Source: Capronia americana (Eukaryota; Ascomycota; Eurotiomycetes; Chaetothyriales; Herpotrichiellaceae). From it: a stretch of DNA of 64,000 nt. The position numbers and the translations under genes are program-made. Each line of letters begins with the position of its first letter. The first letter of the stretch is position 1. A model generated the notes under the pieces. The model searched no databases and was not told where the DNA came from. It saw nothing but the letters and a program-made list of their open reading frames with translations. This document shows positions 42,960-52,739 of this stretch, one piece after another. The stretch is from positions 2,170,001-2,234,000 of the forward strand of contig JADWQD010000003.1 of NCBI GenBank assembly GCA_016110215.1, given 5' to 3'.

Positions 42960-45311
42960 ATGGAAAGCCGACCTTATTCCGCCGAATCTTCAGGCGAGCA
43001 GATGCGGAAGAAACGGATGCGCATCACGTTCAGCTGCACGAACTGTCGCCATAGCAAGCAGAAGGTACCGTCCTCCCTTGTCGCACCGTCTTCCACGCAA
43101 GCCTTGACGTGAACCAGTGCAATAGGGAATCGCCATGTATGACCTGCGTCCTCCGCGGAAAGCAGGATAGTTGCACCTACAGCGATGCGATCTCCGGGTA
43201 AGTGATTTCGTGGTTTATATCCGATGCTTCACGCTTCTAAGTGGTCCGGGCTCCAGTCTGAAGCGTTCGCATCGGCCTGCCGAAGGCGGCACCAATACCA
43301 GCGCCTTCTTCAAACAACCCGACGGTGAAGCGCATGAATACAGCCCTACGAAGGGGGCCCCATGGAGCCCAGATCTCGCGTCGTACGGATATTCCAACGT
43401 CAACGTGCACAACTCGCTTGGCATTCTCCAGAAACTCGAGAATCTAGAAGTTGGCGGGGCGTGCAAGCCACCACGCAAGCAGAGGGACATCTCCCTCTGT
43501 CAGCCTGCCCTGGAAATCTACCAGGCCGTCCTGAAACAACTGCCCTGTCCATCGTGCGTCCGGCACCTGGTCACCATCTTCTTCAACGAGGTGAATTGGC
43601 AGTACACCATCCTAGACAGGAACTACTTCATCCCCAAACTCGAGCAGTACTATCAGCAATACCCCCTGCACCCTCCGAGTCCCCCTGCCGACACGACCTT
43701 CTCCTCCGAGAAACTCATATTTTCAGCCCTGCTTTTCCAGGTGCTAACGTACGCGCTCCAATTTCTGCCGGCCAGATACTCTGAAACGTTGCATGCCTCG
43801 TGCCTGAAGGGCGTTGCTGAGGATGGAGATGGTGTCTCCGAAGATGCGACGATGCGCTTATTAAGCCTGCTGCCAAAGGACGTGATCAACTTGGATTATA
43901 TCGCAGCGCAGATTCTACGCACCGCTTGGCTGAAGAACCGCGGCTTGATCGCCGAGGCATGGCTGGTCGTTGCCCAAGCCGCTATCAATGCACAGGAGAT
44001 GGGCCTCCATCGGGATGACGGCAAACTGTATGCCAGTGACGCGGAGAGCGCGATTGAAGAACTGTGGGAGGTGGTATTGCGCCGGCGACTGATGTTGAAC
44101 CTTTACCTTTGGGACAGGTGAGTGTCACTGAAAGACGATGTCCATCCTTCACTGACGCCGCTTACCGCAGTCAAATGGGCATGGTGTTGGGCAAGCCCCT
44201 AAATTTCAAGCCCAACGACTATACGATCATCCCGCCGACGGACTGTGAGATCCCAAGAAACCGCACATCCACGGCACCATTCCAAAGGGCGGAGTACGAC
44301 AAGCCCAACACTTTCACGGTTCGATTGCTCGAGTATCACATCCACAAGTATCTCCCGCAGGTCAGGGAGTTGGAAGCGCAAGGACCCTATCCGCGCGATT
44401 ACGGCAAGGTGGAGCGTCTGCATCAGATAGCCCTCGACTACATTGCCTCAGTTCCCGCGACTTTTCGCTTTGAGAACCCGGACACGTCGTACGACGGCGA
44501 GTGTCCACACTTGGCATCGCAACGCGAATTCCTCTGTGCAACTGTGTGGCTGTTCGTCCTCATGCTCCACAGACCCTACATCTTCTCCATCGCCAAAAGT
44601 CGCACCGAGATTCTAAAGGCGGGGATCGAGATGCTGAACGCCCAGCAAAGATTCTTCCTGACCCTGGAGCAACACCACTACAGGATGTTCACGCTCGCCT
44701 ACCTGAGTGTCGAACCCTGCGTGTCCATGTTGGCGGTCCTGATTGCATTTCCGGGCGAAAACGCCGATCTGGTGGCCGAGGCGTTCCGCTGTATCAAGGA
44801 ATCCCTCGCCAGATTGAACATGATTCGACGCACAAATCGGGTGGCGGGACAAGGGGCCGATGTCATTCACAACCTCCTGCTGCGGGCGGAGAAGAACCGC
44901 CCGTCACCGTCGCTGGCTTCCAAATCTAGCAGCTCTCCATCAGACGGACGGTCGTCCGAGCTGCTCATGACGCCCAGTTCTCACGGTGCAGGGCCGTTCT
45001 ATCCAGTGGCGGAGCAACCACCCTTGTTCGCCAACAATGCCACTTTCGCAGAGATGCCTGACTGGAACATGCAGTTTCAGCAGACGTCGTCGGCAGCACC
45101 GCCGGTCAGCTCGGAATACGCGTTCGATGACACTACTTTTCGACCGGTCGCCGACCTGACGTACAATGATCTAGCTCTCGCCATGTCGGAGGAAGGCTTC
45201 AGCGGGGAGAGCGGATCCGAGCGCATGTCCAACGAGATGCCGCAACAGTTCCGTGGGGACTTTGGCGAGGGTTCGTTTTGGAGTTTCATCAACAGAGGGT
45301 CCGGGTTATGA
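42960..45311 (+). CDS. Zn(II)2Cys6 transcription factor with fungal regulator domain
   Basis: Four exons: 42960-43064, 43118-43197, 43242-44117 and 44171-45311; frames join to 733 residues. The zinc cluster is split by intron 1: Cys26 and Cys29 in exon 1, and Cys36, 42, 45 and 54 in exon 2 (C-x2-C-x6-C-x5-C-x2-C-x8-C). The regulator domain covers about residues 130-560: VRHLVTIFFNEVNWQYTILD, then LVVAQAAINAQEMGLHRD and LNLYLWDSQMGMVLGKPL. The C-terminal 150 residues are Ser-rich, then acidic and aromatic, consistent with an activation region. It lies next to an aminotransferase gene (+) and may control it; this is inference. Target unknown. Confidence 0.92.
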
Positions 45312-46068
45312 GCTCGCTAGACTGTCGTTGGGGGAAAGCAGGCGTCGACCTCTCCCTGAAGCTGGAGGGACAAAGAAATGACACATGGCCTGAGGAGGGA
45401 AGTTACGAAATGAGCAAGCACCTCTTTTCCTTCGAGCTCAGCTTTTGGTGCCATTTGTTTCCTCTGCTCGTCGCACGATCCCCGGGTCTTTGCTGCCGTT
45501 GATCAATATGTACGCGCACTCGCACTGACCTCGTTGTTCAAGTCCTTCAAATCCTTTCCCCAAGCGATGACACCGCACCTGCAGTTCCTCCTTGGGGACG
45601 CTGGAGAGAATGTCCATATCAATTTCCTGGAATTAATCCTTTTCAGAGCACGCCTCCCTCTGATGCAAGTGATTTGCTGGTGTGCAAGTGCAACAATAGG
45701 TGAATGCGCGGTGAATGCGTGGTGAAAGAACCCTCAAGTTTTCCGATGACGTCAGTGCCAACGACTGACTGAAACTCGACTCAATCATGAAATATCCAGT
45801 TCCTTGACCCCTCCATTCCTTCCCACACCAGTGGTTCATGAAGCAAAGAAGGATAGTCGCCTGATGCGTCTCGATAAAGCGTGGAGAGAGAATGCATTCA
45901 ACTTCTCGTCACCCGCGAATGAAATCCTTGGTCCCCAAGTGTCACAGGGCGCTTCGGGCTTCGGGCTTGCCAAGTCGACGGGACATTTAGAACGAACAAC
46001 ACAAGTCCCTTCCTAACTCTTGCTTGGGTGGCATCACCTAAACAGCATTCGTGGAAATATCTTCAAGA
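45312..46068. other. Intergenic region, regulator to aminotransferase
   Basis: 0.76 kb, probable promoter of the aminotransferase gene. No gene seen. Confidence 0.45.
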
Positions 46069-47313
46069 ATGACGGATCGTCGACGCCCGAAAAGACTCCA
46101 CGCCCTCCATGGCATCGGGGTCGACCGAATGGGCAACATCGCCGACAAGGTGAAGGCGAGCGATGGCGGTTCGGGCTCAGCGCGGGAACTATTGCGTCTG
46201 GAGAACCTAGATGTGGATATCCCTCCCGACAGCGTTGTGCAGGGTATCACGGCCCATTCAGCCTCGAACGACGACCATAACAGCTACCTGCCATTTCTCG
46301 GGCAGATGGAGTTGAGGGACGCGGTCGCCAAGCATGTCAGCTCCCTGACCGGCGGGATGGTCCAATACAATGGTCAGGCGAACTGTATTATTTCAGCCGG
46401 TGGCCTCAGCGGTATACTCAACGCCTTGCTCGCGACGGTTGAGGATGGCGACGGCGTCCTCTTGATGGAACCCGCCTACGCGGGGCTGCTGAATCGCGTG
46501 CGTCTGGCGGGCGGGATCCCTCGCCTTGTGCCCTTTCAATTCAACGCTGGCGGGTCGTGGACTCTAGACAGAGACAAGCTTCGGCGCGTCGTCGAATCGC
46601 CCGACAGCCATAATGTCACCATCATGGTGTTGATGTCGCCGTGCATGCCGACGGGGGCGTACCTCACGCGCGAGGACTGGGAGCTGATCGCGGAACTGTG
46701 CGTCAGACACGACATCCTCGTGGTCTACGATGCCGCGATGGAGCGTCTCCTCTTCGACGATAGGCCGGTCATCCACCCGGCGTCGTTGCCCGGCATGGCA
46801 GACCGGACAATCACAGTGGGATCCGCGTCGAAGGAGCTGCGCATGATCGGCTGGCGAGTCGGCTGGATTGTCGGCCCCGAACACATCATGCACGACATCG
46901 GCTTGGTGTCCATGGCGAATGTGGTCGTTCCGGTGGGCATCGCACAACAGGCCGCGAAGGAAGCTCTCGAGCTTTCCGAGACGAGCATGCCCGACTATGT
47001 CCGAGAGCTGCAACTGCGGCGCGATCTGTGCATGCGCGAACTCGAGGGTCTGCCCGTCGGCAGGCCAGACGGGGGTTGGTCCCTGTTGCTGCGCGTCGAT
47101 ATACTTGGCTGGAAGGCCGACGACGCCGCCGAGGCTCTTCTCGAGGCAGGAGCCTGCGTCACTCCCATGACCGGCTGGGGAGGCGGTGACGATCACGCCC
47201 AGTACATCCGCATTGTCTTCTCGAACGAGCCCCGGGACCGTCTGATGGGCTTGGGGCAGATCGTGCGGCACGCGTTATCGAGACGAGATACTTGTACAGG
47301 TACAGCTGCGTGA
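46069..47313 (+). CDS. PLP-dependent aminotransferase, class I/II
   Basis: 414 residues, no intron. Fold-type I aminotransferase: substrate-binding N-terminal region (NDDHNSYLPFLGQMELRDAV), the cofactor-binding loop (IISAGGLSGILNALL), MSPCMPTGAYLTREDW in place of the more usual NP-x-NPTG, the Asp/Tyr pair (VVYDAAMERLLFD), and the Schiff-base Lys255 in GSASKELRMIGWRVGW. The C-terminal Arg for the substrate carboxylate is in YIRIVFSNEP. It resembles bacterial-type aspartate or aromatic aminotransferases more than fungal mitochondrial AspAT. The exact substrate is unknown. The Cys-Met-Pro at the usual Asn-Pro motif is odd. No targeting signal is seen. Start at ATG 46069; the frame upstream begins only with GTG. 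Confidence 0.9.
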   Translation: MTDRRRPKRLHALHGIGVDRMGNIADKVKASDGGSGSARELLRLENLDVDIPPDSVVQGITAHSASNDDHNSYLPFLGQMELRDAVAKHVSSLTGGMVQYNGQANCIISAGGLSGILNALLATVEDGDGVLLMEPAYAGLLNRVRLAGGIPRLVPFQFNAGGSWTLDRDKLRRVVESPDSHNVTIMVLMSPCMPTGAYLTREDWELIAELCVRHDILVVYDAAMERLLFDDRPVIHPASLPGMADRTITVGSASKELRMIGWRVGWIVGPEHIMHDIGLVSMANVVVPVGIAQQAAKEALELSETSMPDYVRELQLRRDLCMRELEGLPVGRPDGGWSLLLRVDILGWKADDAAEALLEAGACVTPMTGWGGGDDHAQYIRIVFSNEPRDRLMGLGQIVRHALSRRDTCTGTAA

Positions 47314-48441
47314 GTGTGTGCCCGCAGCGACTCTACGTGTATCTCGTCGCGGTGACATCGCAGCGTGGGAGGAGGAGGAGGTTGTCGATAAACCAACGGT
47401 GGATGTAAGTTGGTGGGAGGAAGGAGAAGCACGCCGATAGAGTCCTCTGTACACACACACGCACAGAATATGGAGCAACAGAGGGCAGAGAATTTCAACC
47501 CAGCGGACTTTAAGCGGCCATAAGATAAGTAAATACGTACTGTATCTTCGATAGATCTTACAAAGTGCTATATGAGTTATCTGTTCGACCCCTCCGGCTC
47601 CACTACAATATGCGACTATCTGCTTCCAAGGCCTCATGAATCTCATTCTCGTCTTGTCCTACATAATCAGGATTACTGAACTGTGTGCGCGGCCACCGAT
47701 GTAGCGGGTCCACGGAAGAGGAAGTATGTAAGTATGTCCCTACATAGCACGCGCGTCCCTAACCACCGAACGTACCATGTATGTAGCTTAGGTGACCTCC
47801 AGGCCCGAGCGGGGGAAACTACGTAGTTCCCGCGGCGTTAAATGTAATAACCGCGAGGATACGGAGGTGGACTGTGTATGTATGCCCCTGTCGAAAGCCG
47901 ACGCGAGCATGGCTCGATGCAACTGTCGGTACGATTTCGTACACAGGAGCAGCCACTGCAGTACCTCGTATGTCCTGCTCAGCCCTTACCTCAGCGCGCT
48001 AGGCGTTACAAGCAGCGCCTAACTTCCCGCCTAACCAGATCCCGGGCCATGACTAAGTAGTTGCTCCTGATGCACAACGGGGAGTTCGTACACGATGCGA
48101 GTCGTCCCTTCTTTCGCTAGGGGCTTGCTTGCTTGGTATTGTCGAGTCGAACATCTCCCCAGCCTGATGGGCGCAGATGATTCGAAGGACGGAATCCGGT
48201 GTCTGATGGCAGGCTGGTATTAGTTGCAGTGAATATTCGATACCATGTACTCCGTGAGTACATAACAGTCGGTGGTGTACTTAGGTGCAGTCCAGTGGCG
48301 TGAATTTGCAGTTGACACACCCAGCATTACTGGAGGCGCTAGGCGTGGGCCTTAGGCGCCTGTCTTCCCTGGAACTATTCCCGCCACCTTCGCGTGCGTT
48401 CTGCATTGTTCGCCAGGCCACTCGCGAGCCAATGCCCATGC

Positions 48442-48476
48442 TTGCATTTGCATCTGCATCTGCATCTGCATCTGCG
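48442..48476. repeat. TGCATC hexanucleotide repeat
   Basis: About five copies of TGCATC/TGCATT in a row in non-coding sequence. Confidence 0.85.
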
Positions 48477-48969
48477 CTTTGCGTCTACTCGTACACTTCA
48501 GAGATGGCCGGGCACATCGCGCCCATCACTACGCAGTACGGGAAAACAATCACAAAGTCCTCCAACTGGCGCCGCCGTCCGCAGGGATGACCCACCCTAT
48601 CGCCGCCGACCTCAACCCCAGTGGTCCGTCCTGGCTGTGTACATGACCGCATTGATTCACCAACTTCTACTCGTAGGCTGACTAACGGCCCATCGTACCT
48701 GAAAAGGTCGGTTTGGTCTGCCGTGGCACCGGCGGGGCGATAAATCGCGCACAACGATGCGGCTCGGCCATTGGGGGGTTGGGGGCATTGAAACCGGCCC
48801 TGCCCTTTTCTGGCAGTGATGCGTACGGGTTTAGCACGCAAGCTACTGTATCCTTGCATGGTGACAAGTTGTGTGATGTGGTGTTTTGTTGGGATGTATG
48901 ATATATATTATCGCGATGGAGCGCAATGTAATGCCGTCCTATCTAGCAATCAAACCCTCCATCCATCTA

Positions 48970-49060
48970 TTCATCTATCTATCCTATTCATCTATCTATC
49001 CTATTCATCTATCTATCCTATTCATCTATCTATCCTATTCATCTATCTATCCTATTCATC
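48970..49060. repeat. 17-base tandem repeat running into a gap
   Basis: The unit ATCTATCTATCCTATTC occurs about five times, perfectly, and stops at the start of the N run. Similar CTAT/TCCATCC sequence resumes after the N at 49161, so the true array is probably longer. Confidence 0.9.
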
Positions 49061-49160
49061 NNNNNNNNNNNNNNNNNNNNNNNNNNNNNNNNNNNNNNNN
49101 NNNNNNNNNNNNNNNNNNNNNNNNNNNNNNNNNNNNNNNNNNNNNNNNNNNNNNNNNNNN
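49061..49160. other. Assembly gap (100 N)
   Basis: Exactly 100 unknown bases, the conventional filler for a gap of unknown size, inside the 17-base tandem repeat. Confidence 0.98.
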
Positions 49161-49307
49161 TATCTGTTCATCCATCCAGGTGCAACTAGCGATATCGAAG
49201 GGAGCAAAATTGCAGCAGGTTACAAGAAAACAGGATAAATTGCCTTGACTGAGCAGCCATCTCGACTCTACCCAGTATCATACGTCGGAAGCAAAGGAGT
49301 GCAAAAG

Positions 49308-51343
49308 ATGGCAGATCTAGAGAAACAGCAGCAGCAGCAGCCGAATGATCCTGTCTCTCCGGCAGGCAGCGACGACACGCTCAATTCGCCGGCCGACTCG
49401 GAAGCCGACCTCGAGAAAGCAGAAACTCTCAGTCGGGTGCCCACATCGCTCACATCCGGCACGGCACGCTCGCGGAGGAGCATTGCAAAAACGAGATCTG
49501 TAGCCACCGATGGCTACTCGGCATATAACCTGGTCGATGAGGCCGAGGCCGAAGAGGACGAAGTAGAAGACGGCACGGCTTTGGCGACCCCTCGGAGGAC
49601 CAGAACCAAGACTGACCCGTTCGAGGTCCGCTGGGACGGGCCAAACGACAAGACGTGTCCCCGCAACTTCAAGCTGGTCAGGAAGTGGTTTATCGTGTTT
49701 ATCACCTCGTTTTCATCCTTCTGCGTGTATGTACCGCGTACGACTTGGTTGGAAGACTGTGACTGATGGCGCTTCAGGACCTTTGCCTCATCCACCTACA
49801 CGACCACATACGGGCAGCTGATGAAAGAATTCCACTGTTCACGAGAGATCGCCACATTGGGACTCTCGCTGTTTGTGCTGGGCCTGGCCTTTGGACCCAT
49901 GCTGCTGGGTCCGCTGTCCGAGGTAAATTTCCCCATGTCAACCTCCCGTTTGCGAGAGGATAAATGCTCAGGAGCTGACCATTGCGGACAATAGTTCTAC
50001 GGCCGACGACCAATCTACATTGGCTCGCTCTTCTTCTTCCTCATCTGGCTGATCCCCTGTGCGGTGGCGCAGAACATCCAGACCATGATCGTGGGCAGAT
50101 TCTTCGACGGCTTCGCGGGAAGTGCCTTCCTCGCCGTTGCGGCAGGCACGGTGGCCGATCTTTTCGAGCCGAAAGATATCGAGTTCCCGATGATGATCTT
50201 CACTATCTCCCCGTTTCTGGGTCCTGCAGCCGGGCCTATTGTCGGGGGCTTCATCAACCAGTTCGCGGATTGGTACGTAATTCAACCTCCCTAGCAGTGC
50301 CGCACGGACAGGGCTGACAGACTATTATCGCAGGCGCTGGACGTTCTATACCCTCCTCATCTGGACCGGCGTGCTCCTCGGCCTCGTCATCTTCTTCGTC
50401 CCCGAGACTTACCATAAAGTCCTCCTCAAGCGAAAGGCGCAGCAGAAACGGAAAGAAACAGGCGACGACCGCTGGTTCGCACCCATCGAAAAGGTCAAGC
50501 GCACCATAGTGGGCACGCTCATCCGGTCGTGCAAGATCCCGATCCAGCTGCTCGTCTTAGAACCCATGTGTCTGTTGCTGAACATCTACGCCGCCATCCT
50601 GCTCGGCATCGTCTACCTCTTCTTTGGCGCCTTCCCCCTCGTGTTCGAGAGGAACCACGGCTTCCAACTCTATCAAGTCGGGCTGTCTTTCCTCGGCCTC
50701 GGAATCGGAATGGTCCTGGGCGTCCTGACCGACCCGTTCTGGCACAAGAATTACCTGAAGCTCGTGCGGCGGTTGGAAGAAAAGACCGGCGACCCCGACG
50801 TCAAGCCCGAGCCCGAGTTCCGCCTCCCGACCGCCATGTTTGGCGGTGTCCTCGTCCCCATCGGCCTGTTCTGGTTCGGCTGGACGACATATTCGAGCGT
50901 CCACTGGGTCGTGCCCATCATCGGAAGCGCCGTCTTCGGCATCGGTCTCTTCCTCGCCTTCACCGGCATTCTGACTTTCCTGGTCGACGCGTACCCGAAC
51001 TACGCTGCCAGTGCCGTCGCTTCGAATTGTCTGGTCCGGCTGGTTTTCGCGGCTGCATTCCCCTTGTTCGGGACTCAAAGTGAGTTGTGGTCTGAGGTCG
51101 ATTCGGGACGAACGTGGCTAATTTGGCTCCGCTCCGCAGTGTATGAGAACCTGGGCTTCCAGTGGGCTTCCTCCCTGTTGGGCTTCCTCGCCCTTGCATG
51201 CGTGCCGATGCCGTAAGTCCGGACCATTTCCCCTCTTTGATACTGTCGGGCCAATGCTGATCGTTTTGCGCAACAGTTTCTTCTTCTACAGATATGGCAA
51301 ACAGATCCGTTCGCGGAGCAGGTTCAACAATAAGGTTGAGTAA
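49308..51343 (+). CDS. MFS transporter, DHA1 (multidrug/polyamine) type
   Basis: Six exons: 49308-49726, 49778-49922, 49995-50272, 50334-51079, 51140-51212 and 51277-51343; frames join to 575 residues. A hydrophilic N-terminal region of about 125 residues contains a short Gln run. The membrane part starts with KWFIVFITSFSSFCVTFASSTYTT. DHA1 landmarks are REIATLGLSLFVLGLAFGPM, LLGPLSEFYGRRPIYIG (motif A), GRFFDGFAGSAFLAVAAGT, SPFLGPAAGPIVGGFINQ (motif C, antiporter type) and FVPETYHKVLLKRKA. Twelve helices are expected. Fungal homologues export azoles, cycloheximide, polyamines or metabolites by proton antiport. Substrate unknown. The N gap lies about 150 bases upstream, inside its promoter. 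Confidence 0.92.
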
Positions 51344-52739
51344 TGAATCCTGTCCGCTTTCGAGAATTTGGAAGTGAACCAGCGGTTTCCTGTCGGTCTT
51401 ATTTGCTTGCTCTTTGGGTAATGTCGTTAGCGTGGGAGGATTTGCACAGCGCGGCGTTTTGGTTTCGCCTGTCCTGTCCAATATCATGACAAGTCATGAA
51501 GGACTGGTCTCGAGGCTGCCTTGTTTCGGAAAGAGTTTACGCCAATGATACCACATAGATATATGCGTACATGCTCAGTCCCGATGGGTCGATGGGCGAT
51601 GAGCGATGAGCGATGAGCTTAGACGATATAATACCAATACGCTTAATCAATAGACTTGCTTGTCCTTTGAGTCTCCCGACGGCAAGAAACCTGTCCTTAA
51701 GCTTAATTACCTATGTGGTGCGCCATGCATGGTGAGAATTATCGCAAGCGGGCTGCCCCGGCTCCAAGCTCGCGGCTGATAACAATATCCAAGACAACCG
51801 TTGCCCACCATCCGTCGATCGACACGAGACGTTACAACAGTATTAAGATAGCCGTTGCTACTATCCACCGACACGAGACATTACAACAAAATCAAGACAA
51901 CCATTGCTTACTATCCATCCATCGATCAACACCAGACGTTATATAAGCCCGGCAATACCCCCCCGAACCGCAGGGTCTTTGTTCCACTCCTTCTTACCGG
52001 CGCCTTGCTCGGCCTGTGCTAGAGTATTAGTATCATCGCGGCGAAACCCGGGGCGATACTGTAGTCATAAAGGCATAATCCAGAACTCGAAATATCTCAA
52101 ACAGCGCATAACAGGTACATGTAAGAGGTCGTGTTGTGTGTAAATTTAAGTTCATCGAGTCCTCTGCCAAACTGCCAAACTGTCTATATAGGTATTCATT
52201 GGGACTGGAACAAGAAACACCGGCAAATTCCAATGCAATGCAATGCAATGGTCTTGTATTTTGATATGCCTCCTGACAGCATCTGGTCCTCCGGGGAAAT
52301 ACTATTGGAAATGAGTCGTCCCCTTCTCTGGTGACGGACACAATTGAAAACTTGCGGATGGCACGAGGGAGTGGATATGATCACATTCTATCTCGCCGCA
52401 GCCAGATGATATCTCCCGATGTATGCATATATATGGCCGTCCACCCTGAGGTCTAGGCATCTTCCTGAGGTTTGTTCCTAAACACCGCGATCGGGTACTG
52501 TATTCTTCGCCGGACCGCAGTCTCACTTGACCGGAATAACAATGACAACATGCCGTATGCGAGTCTTCCAAGTCTGTCCGGACATTTTCCATTTCATGCC
52601 TTCACCTTTGTCTGGCGTCAGACTCGGAAAGATCCCGGGTAGGCACATCTCTTACCCGAGGTTTGCCCAGATTATCTGCATTGTTGTCTCATCCTTATGC
52701 AAGCTGCCTCGCCAAAAGCATCGAGAGCTATCATGCGAC
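51344..52739. other. Convergent intergenic region with repeats
   Basis: Between the 3' ends of the transporter (+) and alanine-glyoxylate aminotransferase (-). It contains a short GATGAGC-type repeat near 51588-51618 and a degenerate tandem repeat at 51791-51949. No gene seen. Confidence 0.45.
51791..51949. repeat. Degenerate tandem repeat, three units of about 50-56 bases
   Basis: Units start with AAGACAACCGTTG (51791), AAGATAGCCGTTG (51845) and AAGACAACCATTG (51894). Each continues with CCATC- and GACACGAGACGTTACAAC-like sequence. Differences among copies are mostly C/T changes. Confidence 0.75.

Larger units (their letters stand above)
47314..49307. other. Repeat-rich intergenic region with assembly gap
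   Basis: About 2 kb with several simple repeats, scattered GGCGCTAGGCG-like motifs (47990-48362), a 17-base tandem repeat and a run of N. No gene is supported. Confidence 0.5.

Noticed and set aside
48961..49060. Telomere or CRISPR-like array
   Set aside because: The 17-base unit is perfect, has no spacers and is not TTAGGG; it is an ordinary minisatellite.
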